NCBI RefSeq assembly: GCF_027922425.1
Contig: NZ_BSFQ01000017.1
Location: 62,001 to 126,000, forward strand
Direction: 5' to 3'
Length of the DNA: 64,000 nucleotides
DNA from: Pseudonocardia halophobica
GTDB taxonomy: Bacteria; Actinomycetota; Actinomycetes; Mycobacteriales; Pseudonocardiaceae
Each line of letters starts with the position of its first letter. The first letter of the stretch is position 1. Position numbers and translations under genes: made by a program. Shown in pieces: positions 9,278 through 15,539 of the stretch. Under the pieces are notes generated by a model. That model made no database searches and had not been told where the DNA came from. It was given only the letters and a program-made list of their open reading frames with translations.

Positions 9278-9354
9278 CGCGGGGTGGAGCAGCTCGGTAG
9301 CTCGCTGGGCTCATAACCCAGAGGTCGCAGGTTCGAATCCTGCCCCCGCTACCA
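9278..9354 (+). tRNA. initiator tRNA-fMet(CAT)
   Basis: A 77-base cloverleaf with acceptor CGCGGGG/CCCCGCT, anticodon CAT and an encoded CCA end. The unpaired C1 with U72 and three consecutive G-C pairs in the anticodon stem (GGG/CCC) are the identity marks of initiator tRNA, so this is the formylmethionine initiator, not the elongator. Confidence 0.95.
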
Positions 9355-9357
9355 CCA

Positions 9358-9394
9358 CGGAAGGCCCTCGGGACATCGTCCCGGGGGCCTTCCG
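9358..9394 (+). terminator. terminator after tRNA-fMet
   Basis: CGGAAGGCCCTCGGGAC (9358-9374) pairs with GTCCCGGGGGCCTTCCG (9378-9394) around a 3-base loop, starting four bases after the tRNA. One G-U wobble is the only imperfection. It may also stop transcription arriving from the PQQ locus on the other strand. Confidence 0.75.
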
Positions 9395-9410
9395 CTCGTG
9401 CGCATGGGGG

Positions 9411-9776
9411 TCAGCGAACGGCCGGGCGCGGTGGCACCGGCTCCCGCCCCCGGCGCAGGCGCCACCAGAGCGAGGGCCGTGGGCGGTCGAGCGGTGGGAC
9501 GAGGCGGACCTCGGCCCAGTCGTGGTCGGAGAAGTAGGCGGCACGGCGCCGGCGCCACTCGTCGGCGAGCTCGCGCAGGTCGTCGAGGGGGAGGCCGGGT
9601 TCCCGGAGCCGGCGCACGGTCGCGGTGAACCAGCGCACCAGCTCGTGGCAGAGCGGCTCCGGCGCCTCGGCGTAGGTGCACTCGAGCTGGAGCACGGAGG
9701 CGTCGCACGCGATGCGGTACGCCAGCTCGGCCTGGTCGGCCTCGGGGTGCCGGGGCCGGTCGGCGGCGGTCCTCAT
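9411..9776 (-). CDS. unrecognised 121-residue protein ending the pqq operon
   Basis: A 121-residue, mostly helical, charged protein with no signal peptide or membrane segment. Conserved-looking features are an acidic/aromatic patch (LECTYAEAPEPLCHE, residues about 34-48), an EWRRRRAAYF segment and a basic, Trp-rich tail (SLWWRLRRGRE). It has two cysteines. Its ATG overlaps the TGA of pqqE (ATGA), so it is translated with pqqE and probably serves PQQ synthesis or the dehydrogenase. No PqqF/PqqG protease is encoded in the locus, but this protein shows no protease motif. I do not recognise the family and assign no function. Confidence 0.75.
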   Translation of the reverse strand: MRTAADRPRHPEADQAELAYRIACDASVLQLECTYAEAPEPLCHELVRWFTATVRRLREPGLPLDDLRELADEWRRRRAAYFSDHDWAEVRLVPPLDRPRPSLWWRLRRGREPVPPRPAVR

Positions 9777-10864
9777 GACGGACCCGCCCGGTGCGGGCGC
9801 GGGACCAGGGCCTCCACCCGTGGCCGCGCTCCGGAGTTGGCGGCCTGCACGAGGTCGACGACGATCTCGTGGTCCGGCGAGAGGTGGCAGACCGGGTCGG
9901 TGCGGGCGGCGTCGCCGGTGAGCTGGAACGCCTGGCAGCGGCAGCCGCCGAAGTCGATCTCGCGGCGGTCGCAGCTCCGGCAGGGCTCCGGCATCCAATC
10001 TGTGCCGCGGAACCGCCGGAACACCGGCGAGTCCGTCCAGATCCGCTCCAGGGAGTCCTCGCGGACGTTCGCGCGGGGGAGCGGCAGCGTCTGCGCCGCG
10101 GGGCAGGGCAGGGCGTCGCCGTTGGGGGCGACCGTGAGCTGCCGCGCGCCCCAGCCGCCCATGCAGGGCTTGGGATAGCGCTCGTAGTAGTCCGGGAGCA
10201 CGTAGACGACGTCCATCCGGCCCGCCAGCCGGGTGGCGGCGTCGCGCACGACCTCCTCCGCCCGGTCGAGCTGCTCGGCGGTGGGCAGGAGCGCGGCGCG
10301 GTTGCGCAGCGCCCAGCCGTAGTACTGGGTGTTGGCCAGCTCGACGCGGTCGGCGCGCAGCTCCTCGGCCAGCCCGACGATGTCGGCGAGACCGTCGATG
10401 TTCTGCCGGTGCAGCACGACGTTGACCGTGAGCGGCCAGCCCAGCTCCTTCACGATCCGCGCCGCGGCGATCTTGCGCGCGAACGACGGCGTCCCGGCGA
10501 TCCGGTCCGACGCGCCGGGCTCGTCGGCCTGGATGCTGATCTGCACGTGGTCGAGGCCCGCCTCGCGCAGTTCCTCCGCGCGGCGCCGGGAGAATCCGAC
10601 GGCACTGGTCACGAGGTTCGTGTAGAGGCCGAGCCCGGTCGCGTGCCGGACGAGGTCCACGAGGTCCCGGCGCAGCAGCGGCTCGCCGCCGGAGAGGTGG
10701 CACTGCAGCACGCCCAGGTCCCGGGCCTCGTCGAACACCCGGAGCCACTCCGCGGTGCCCAGCTCGTCCCGGTACCCGGCGAGGTCGAGCGGGTTGGAGC
10801 AGTACGGGCAGGCCAGCGGGCAGCGGTAGGTCAGCTCGGCCAGCAGCCCGAAGGGCCTATCCAT
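9773..10864 (-). CDS. pqqE: PqqE, radical SAM/SPASM enzyme of PQQ synthesis
   Basis: PqqE forms the carbon-carbon bond between the Glu and Tyr side chains of PqqA, the first committed step of PQQ synthesis. The 363-residue protein has the radical SAM triad Cys15-x3-Cys19-x2-Cys22 (CPLACPYC) directly at the N-terminus, an SGGEPLL motif, and a C-terminal SPASM region with CRSCDRREIDFGGCRC and further cysteines for auxiliary FeS clusters. Length and spacing fit PqqE. It overlaps pqqD by eight bases at its start and the small downstream gene by four at its end, so it sits inside one transcript. Confidence 0.93.
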   Translation of the reverse strand: MDRPFGLLAELTYRCPLACPYCSNPLDLAGYRDELGTAEWLRVFDEARDLGVLQCHLSGGEPLLRRDLVDLVRHATGLGLYTNLVTSAVGFSRRRAEELREAGLDHVQISIQADEPGASDRIAGTPSFARKIAAARIVKELGWPLTVNVVLHRQNIDGLADIVGLAEELRADRVELANTQYYGWALRNRAALLPTAEQLDRAEEVVRDAATRLAGRMDVVYVLPDYYERYPKPCMGGWGARQLTVAPNGDALPCPAAQTLPLPRANVREDSLERIWTDSPVFRRFRGTDWMPEPCRSCDRREIDFGGCRCQAFQLTGDAARTDPVCHLSPDHEIVVDLVQAANSGARPRVEALVPRPHRAGPS

Positions 10865-11171
10865 CGTCGTCCTCCACGTCGATCACCACGCAGCGCCGCT
10901 CGACGAGGCCGGCGAGGAAGCGCTCCACGTCGGCCTCGGCGACGTGGTCGTAGCGGCCCCGCAGCTCCTCGACGATCCCGGCGACCGTCCGCTCGCCGTC
11001 GCACAGGCCGAGGATCGCCGCCCCCGTGTCGTTGAGGACGACCACGGCCTCCGGGCGCAGCAGTACGTGCCGCTCCCGCGCCCGGTCGAAGGTCAGCCGG
11101 ACGTGCCGGGCGAGCCGCGGCCGCCCGGACGGGGACACCGCGCCGGTCACCACGGAGTCGGGCGAGCTCAT
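10857..11171 (-). CDS. pqqD: PqqD, peptide chaperone
   Basis: A 104-residue protein of the PqqD/RRE fold, which binds the PqqA precursor and presents it to PqqE. The core runs RPRLARHVRLTFD, then VLLRPEAVVVLNDTGAAIL and LCDGERTVAGIVEEL, the usual PqqD order of strands and winged-helix elements. The N-terminal 15 residues look disordered. It lies seven bases after pqqC and overlaps pqqE, which supports one-to-one complex formation with PqqE. Confidence 0.92.
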   Translation of the reverse strand: MSSPDSVVTGAVSPSGRPRLARHVRLTFDRARERHVLLRPEAVVVLNDTGAAILGLCDGERTVAGIVEELRGRYDHVAEADVERFLAGLVERRCVVIDVEDDDG

Positions 11172-11178
11172 CGGCGCC

Positions 11179-11880
11179 TCACCCCGGGTAGGCCCGGTCG
11201 ACGGCGTCCATCAGGCTCCAGAGCACGTCGCACTTGAACGACAGCGCGTCGACCGCGCGCTCCTGCTCCTCGGGGGTGCGGCAGTGCGTGGTCACCACCT
11301 GCAGGGCGTGCTCGGAGTCCCGGGGCGCCTGGTGCAGCCGGTTCCGGAAGTAGGTCAGGCCGTCCCGCTCGATCCACGGGTAGTACCGCTCGAACGCGGC
11401 GAGCCGCTCGGCCATCAGGTCCGGCGCGAAGAGCTCGGTGAGGGACGACGCCACCGCCTCCACCCACGGCCGGGTGCGGGCGAAGGTCACGTAGGCGTCG
11501 ACGGCGAACCGGACCCCGGGGGCCAGGTGCCGGTGGTCGAGGACCTCCTCGCGGGTCAGCCCCGCGGCCTCGGCCAGGCGCAGCCAGGCCTCGATGCCGC
11601 CCTCGGTGCCGGCCGTGCCGTCGTGGTCGACAATGCGCCGGATCCACCGCCGGCGGACCTCGAGATCCGGGCAGTTGGCGAGGATCGCGGCGTCCTTGCG
11701 GGGGATGTTCTCCTGGTAGTAGAAGCGGTTCGCCACCCAGCCCCGGATCTGCGCGGGGCTCAGCAGGCCGGCGTTCATCCGCACGTGGAAGGGGTGCTGG
11801 TCGTGGTAGCGCCGCGACCGCGCCCGCAGCGCGTCCACGAAGCCTGCGGTCGTCCCGGTCCTGTCGGTCGTGGCCGTCAT
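11179..11880 (-). CDS. pqqC: PqqC, pyrroloquinoline-quinone synthase
   Basis: PqqC is the cofactor-free oxidase that carries out the last ring closure and oxidation to PQQ. The 233-residue protein shows the family signature HPFHVRMNAGLLSPAQIRGW near residue 25 and YYQENIPRKDAAIL near 55, and is helical throughout as expected. ATG 11880 was chosen because the PqqC family begins a short way before this motif. The gene lies eight bases downstream of pqqB and seven upstream of pqqD. Confidence 0.93.
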   Translation of the reverse strand: MTATTDRTGTTAGFVDALRARSRRYHDQHPFHVRMNAGLLSPAQIRGWVANRFYYQENIPRKDAAILANCPDLEVRRRWIRRIVDHDGTAGTEGGIEAWLRLAEAAGLTREEVLDHRHLAPGVRFAVDAYVTFARTRPWVEAVASSLTELFAPDLMAERLAAFERYYPWIERDGLTYFRNRLHQAPRDSEHALQVVTTHCRTPEEQERAVDALSFKCDVLWSLMDAVDRAYPG

Positions 11881-11888
11881 GGCACCCC

Positions 11889-12782
11889 CTAGACCTCCAC
11901 CTCGAGGCCGTCCGTGGCGATCTCCGCCCCGTGCCGCTCGACGGCCCGGCGTTCCGGGGAGTCGTCCAGCAGCACGGGGTTGGTGTTGTTCAGGTGGACG
12001 TAGATCGTCCGTGCGACGGGCAGTTCCGCGACCTGCGCGAGGCTGCCGCCGGGACCGTCCATCGGGACGTGCCCCATGTCGCGCGCGGTCTTCGACGCGA
12101 GGCCAAGCCGGACCATCTCGTCGTCGCTCCAGCACGTGCCGTCGAGGAGCAGGCAGGCGCAGTCCTGCAGCTGCGCGAGCACGCCGGCGCCGAGCTCCTG
12201 CACCCCGGGCAGGTACACCGCGGCCCGGCCGGTGCGGGTGTCGGTCAGCCGGTACCCGACGACGCGTCCCTCGGCCCTCCCGGGACCGAAACGCGCCGCC
12301 TTCCTCGTGGGGACGTCGAAGGCGCGGTAGGAGAGCCCGTCGCCGAGGGCGACGTCGGCGCCCGGGACGACCGGGTGCCAGTCGACCGCGCAGTAGCGCT
12401 CGAGGGTCCTGAGCAGCGCGGACCCCTCGCACAGCGTCTCGCGCACCGCGGGCGTGGCGTGCAGCTCCAGCGCGCGCGCCTCGCGCAGGAGCAGGAGGCC
12501 GAGCGTGTGGTCGAGCTCGGCGTCCGTGAGCAGCACGGCCCGCAGCGGCGTCGCCCGGCCCGCGTCCGGGTGCAGGGCGGGGAACGCCTCGATCTGCGTC
12601 CGGACGTCCGGCGAGGCGTTGAGCAGGTACCAGGAACGCCGGTCCGCGCTCACCGCGACCGACGACTGCGAACGGGGCACGCACGGCCGCGAGCCGTCGC
12701 GCACCGCCCGGCACCCCGGGCAGCCGCAGTTCCACTGCGGGAAACCCCCGCCGGCGGCGGACCCGAGCACCCGCAGCCACAT
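11889..12782 (-). CDS. pqqB: PqqB, metallo-hydrolase-fold oxygenase of PQQ synthesis
   Basis: PqqB has a metallo-beta-lactamase fold and hydroxylates the PqqA-derived Glu-Tyr dipeptide intermediate. The 297-residue protein starts MWLRVLGSAAGGGFPQWNC, followed by the structural-zinc cysteines 19, 21 and 24 (CGCPGC), and carries the family LTDAELDHTLGLL metal motif. ATG 12782 has GGAGGTG six bases upstream; an earlier in-frame ATG at 12830 lies inside the perfect palindrome between pqqA and pqqB and is unlikely. It is part of the pqqABCDE transcript. Confidence 0.93.
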   Translation of the reverse strand: MWLRVLGSAAGGGFPQWNCGCPGCRAVRDGSRPCVPRSQSSVAVSADRRSWYLLNASPDVRTQIEAFPALHPDAGRATPLRAVLLTDAELDHTLGLLLLREARALELHATPAVRETLCEGSALLRTLERYCAVDWHPVVPGADVALGDGLSYRAFDVPTRKAARFGPGRAEGRVVGYRLTDTRTGRAAVYLPGVQELGAGVLAQLQDCACLLLDGTCWSDDEMVRLGLASKTARDMGHVPMDGPGGSLAQVAELPVARTIYVHLNNTNPVLLDDSPERRAVERHGAEIATDGLEVEV

Positions 12783-12801
12783 CCGGCACCTCCACGAAGC
12801 G

Positions 12802-12835
12802 GAGAGGTGCGCCGGGTCGACCCGGCGCACCTCTC
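12802..12835 (-). promoter_or_regulatory. 34-base perfect palindrome between pqqA and pqqB
   Basis: A perfect 17+17 inverted repeat lies eight bases after the pqqA stop and 19 before the pqqB start. In RNA it gives a stem of about 15 G-C-rich pairs with a UCGA tetraloop. It is placed to act as a partial terminator or RNA-processing and stability element that lets pqqA, the precursor peptide, be made in excess over the enzymes, as happens in other pqq operons. Confidence 0.75.
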
Positions 12836-12842
12836 GATCCCG

Positions 12843-12938
12843 TCAGGCCTCCCTCCGGGCGACGTACATCGTCACCTCGGGGGCGACGCCGATCTCGTCG
12901 AACTCCGGTGGCTCCCACTCGGTGAGCTGGGACTCCAT
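12843..12938 (-). CDS. pqqA: PqqA, PQQ precursor peptide
   Basis: A 31-residue peptide ending in VARREA. It contains Glu-Val-Thr-Met-Tyr (residues 21-25), the Glu-x3-Tyr pair from which all PQQ carbons and nitrogens come. The N-terminal part is acidic with Trp and Pro, as in other PqqA peptides. The ATG has a strong GGGGAGGTG Shine-Dalgarno. It lies 51 bases downstream of the dehydrogenase gene and is separated from pqqB by a perfect hairpin. Confidence 0.93.
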   Translation of the reverse strand: MESQLTEWEPPEFDEIGVAPEVTMYVARREA

Positions 12939-12989
12939 GGATTCACCTCCCCTCTGCGCCCGATGTGCGGCACAGGAACGGCACGTGAC

Positions 12990-14690
12990 CTACCGGCTCG
13001 GGGCCCCCTCCGGCAGGGCGAAGGCGATCAGCGCGCTGCCGTGACCGGCGCCGAGCATGCCGGGCAGGAACCCCTCGGCCCAGCCGCCCCAGCCGACCGG
13101 CACGACGACGTACTGCCGGCCGTCGACCGAGTAGGTGGTCGGGCTGCTGTGGTGGCCGCTGCCGCACTGGAACTGCCAGAGCAGCTCACCGGTGCGGGCG
13201 TCGAGCGCGTTGAACTCGCCCGAGGGCGTGCCGGCGAACACCAGACCACCGGCGGTGGCCAGCACCGACGCGCACATCGGCAGGTTGTTGCGCCAGCGCC
13301 ACTTCTCCTCGCCGTTGGCGTCGAACGCGCTGACGTAGCCCGTCATGTCCTCGATGTCGACCTGAACGCCCGCGCCCCAGTAGGGGATGCTCTCCTTGAA
13401 CTCGCGGCGCCGTCGGGTGGCCGTGGCGCCGACGTCCTGGATCGGGACGTAGAACAGCTCGGTCTCCGGGCTGTAGGCCGCGTGCGTCCACTCCTTCGCG
13501 CCGGCCGGACCGGGGTAGAAGTGGACCGGGTCGCCCTCCTTGTCGGGGTACCGCGCCGGGGTCACCTTGCCGTCGCGGGTGATGTTGCCCCAGTCGATCC
13601 GGTCGACGAACGGCGTGATCTGGACCAGCTGGCCGTTCGTCCGGTCGACGACGAAGAAGTAGCCGTTCTTGTCGAAGTGTCCGAGCAGCTTGCGCCCCTC
13701 CGACTCGAACAGGATGCACTCGGAGATGCTGTCGTAGTCCCAGACGTCGTGCGGGGTGCACTGGTAGTGCCAGCGGATCTGCCCGCTGTCCGCGTCGACG
13801 GCGACGATGCTGTCGGTGAAGAGGTTGTCGCCCTCCCGGACCTCGCCGTCGAAGTCCGGTGCCGGGTTGCCCGTGCCGATGTACAGCAGGTTCGTCTCGG
13901 GGTCGAAGGTGCCGGTCAGCCAGCAGTTCGCCCCGCCCCGGGCCCAGGCCTGGCCGTCGGCCGGCCAGGTCTCGGAACCGGGCTCACCCGGCTTCGGGAC
14001 CATGTAGCAGCGCCACAGGTGCTCGCCGCTGTCGAGGTCGAAGGAGTCCAGGTGGCCGCGCACGCCGAACTCGCCGCCGGAGCTGCCGACGATGACCATG
14101 TTCTTCACGATCAGCGGAGCGACCGTCGCGCTCTCGCCGGCGCGGACGTCGCCGTAGGTCTTGTCCCAGACCTTCTTGCCGGTGACGGCGTCGAGCGCGA
14201 TCACGTGGGCGTTCGGGGTGACCGAGAAGACCTTCCCCTTCGCCACGGCGACCCCGCGGTTCACGTTCCCGCAGCACAGCGAGATGTCGAACGGGGTGGC
14301 GTGCTTGTACCGCCAGATCTCGGTGCCCGTCTTCGCGTCGAGGGCCCACACCCAGCCGTCCCAGCCGGAGACGAACATGATCCCGTCGACGACGATCGGC
14401 GTGGCCTCGAAGGCGTACGTCGACGCGCCGGCGATCATGCCGCTCGTCCCGGACTGGAAGATCCAGGCGGGACCGATGCCCTTGACGTTCTCGGTGTTGA
14501 TCTGGTCCAGCGGGCTGAACCGCTGGCCGTTGTAGGCGCCGTAGTAGGTGAGCCAGTTCTGGGGCTCGGAACGGGCGTCGAGGATACGCTCGTAGGTCAC
14601 GTTCTCGACGACCGGCGGTGCGTCGCCGTGCTTGCCGCTCAGATCGCCCTGGTCGATGGCCTCGCCGGCGTCGACGTACTCGACGGTCAT
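12990..14690 (-). CDS. PQQ-dependent alcohol dehydrogenase, lanthanide-type signature
   Basis: A 566-residue quinoprotein with the eight-bladed propeller of methanol/ethanol dehydrogenases. Visible active-site residues are the vicinal disulfide Cys139-Cys140, metal ligands Glu207 (GGEFGVRG) and Asn275 (GTGNPAPD), and catalytic Asp318 in HDVWDYD. Asp320, two residues later, is the extra ligand found in lanthanide-dependent enzymes (XoxF, PedH), where calcium enzymes have Ala or Ser. Blades carry the usual AxDAxTGxxxW repeats. The start is firm (AAGGAGCAGACC before ATG), yet there is no signal peptide, odd for a family that works outside the membrane. No cytochrome domain is fused. It is followed by pqqA and preceded by a cupredoxin-like gene. 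The alcohol substrate is unknown. Confidence 0.88.
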   Translation of the reverse strand: MTVEYVDAGEAIDQGDLSGKHGDAPPVVENVTYERILDARSEPQNWLTYYGAYNGQRFSPLDQINTENVKGIGPAWIFQSGTSGMIAGASTYAFEATPIVVDGIMFVSGWDGWVWALDAKTGTEIWRYKHATPFDISLCCGNVNRGVAVAKGKVFSVTPNAHVIALDAVTGKKVWDKTYGDVRAGESATVAPLIVKNMVIVGSSGGEFGVRGHLDSFDLDSGEHLWRCYMVPKPGEPGSETWPADGQAWARGGANCWLTGTFDPETNLLYIGTGNPAPDFDGEVREGDNLFTDSIVAVDADSGQIRWHYQCTPHDVWDYDSISECILFESEGRKLLGHFDKNGYFFVVDRTNGQLVQITPFVDRIDWGNITRDGKVTPARYPDKEGDPVHFYPGPAGAKEWTHAAYSPETELFYVPIQDVGATATRRRREFKESIPYWGAGVQVDIEDMTGYVSAFDANGEEKWRWRNNLPMCASVLATAGGLVFAGTPSGEFNALDARTGELLWQFQCGSGHHSSPTTYSVDGRQYVVVPVGWGGWAEGFLPGMLGAGHGSALIAFALPEGAPSR

Positions 14691-14703
14691 GGTCTGCTCC
14701 TTC

Positions 14704-15171
14704 CTACGGCCGCGGCTGTTCGGGTCGGTCGAGGCGCGCCTCGGGCGGGACGTCGCCGAGGACGACGATGGCGCCGGTCAACCCACGGCCCTCGTCGTTG
14801 CCGGTGGGCGAGCTGAACCAGTAGTAGCCGGGGCCGTCGAGATTGAGCTTCGCCCGGCCGCGGGAATGGTTCACCAACCAGATGAACTTCCGGTCGCCAT
14901 TGCTGGGGAACAGCGCACAGTGCGTGTTCAGGTCGTCGTTGAAGATCTCGATCTCGAGGTCGCCGCCGTGCGGCATGACGATGACGGCGGGGTCCCATGC
15001 GATCTCGTCCGGGTTGATCCGGAGGCGGATGTGCATGGTGCCGTCTTCGCGCTCCTTGGCCTGTTCGACGTTGCCGGTCGTGATGACACGTCCGATGGGG
15101 CCCTTGTTCTGCTGGTCCAGTCCCAGCTTGTGCAGCAGGTCCGCCCGATCCTGGGCGCTACTGGTCGTCAT
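14704..15171 (-). CDS. cupredoxin-like protein with degenerate copper site
   Basis: A 155-residue protein without signal peptide. Residues about 50-140 follow the cupredoxin pattern: a VMPHGGDLEIEIFND strand pair, LNTHCALF (position of the first copper His), and GPGYYWFSSPTGNDEG before GLTGAIVVLG. Blue copper proteins have Cys, His and Met in that last loop; here the Cys is Ser and no His or Met is present, so a type-1 site looks lost. ATG 15171 has GGAGGCGGAGCC upstream. It ends 13 bases before the dehydrogenase gene, so it is probably its partner, perhaps as electron acceptor by another metal or as a structural subunit. Confidence 0.65.
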   Translation of the reverse strand: MTTSSAQDRADLLHKLGLDQQNKGPIGRVITTGNVEQAKEREDGTMHIRLRINPDEIAWDPAVIVMPHGGDLEIEIFNDDLNTHCALFPSNGDRKFIWLVNHSRGRAKLNLDGPGYYWFSSPTGNDEGRGLTGAIVVLGDVPPEARLDRPEQPRP

Positions 15172-15340
15172 CGGCTCCGCCTCCTGGTCCGCGCCTGTCG
15201 CGTGTCGTCCGCCTCGCGCGCCCGGCCGCCCGCCGGTCCCGGTTCGGGTGTCGCGCTCCGCTCGTCCGGGGCGCGACGACGAGCCGGGGTACCGGGCATC
15301 GGTCGCTGTCGGTCGTCTCGAATGCCGTCCGGAAATGTGC

Positions 15341-15370
15341 ACGGCGATCGCCGGGAACGGCGTTCGCCGT
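15341..15370. promoter_or_regulatory. two tandem palindromic sites upstream of the PQQ locus
   Basis: ACGGCGATCGCCG starts at 15341 and ACGGCGTTCGCCGT at 15357, two copies of ACGGCG-N2-CGCCG spaced 16 bases apart. A further CGTTCGCCG at 15396-15404 repeats 15361-15369. They lie in the 368-base gap (15172-15539) upstream of the cupredoxin and dehydrogenase genes and just after the regulator gene. They are the best candidate binding sites for the LytTR regulator or another activator. No other gene is seen in this gap. Confidence 0.5.
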
Positions 15371-15539
15371 ACGCGATCGAACCCCGCCCCGAATTCGTTC
15401 GCCGGAGGAGGAAAACGTTACGCGCGTCACAGGAGCAGCGGCAAGGTCACGTACTGGTTCACGGTGCCGGGCGCCGTTCGTTCGGTCCGGGCTACCGTTC
15501 CCCCGCGATCCGGTGCCGCCGGAAGATCGCCGGCCGGGC

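Noticed and set aside
9411..9776. PqqF or PqqG protease
   Set aside because: The protein is only 121 residues and has no HxxEH motif or other metal site.
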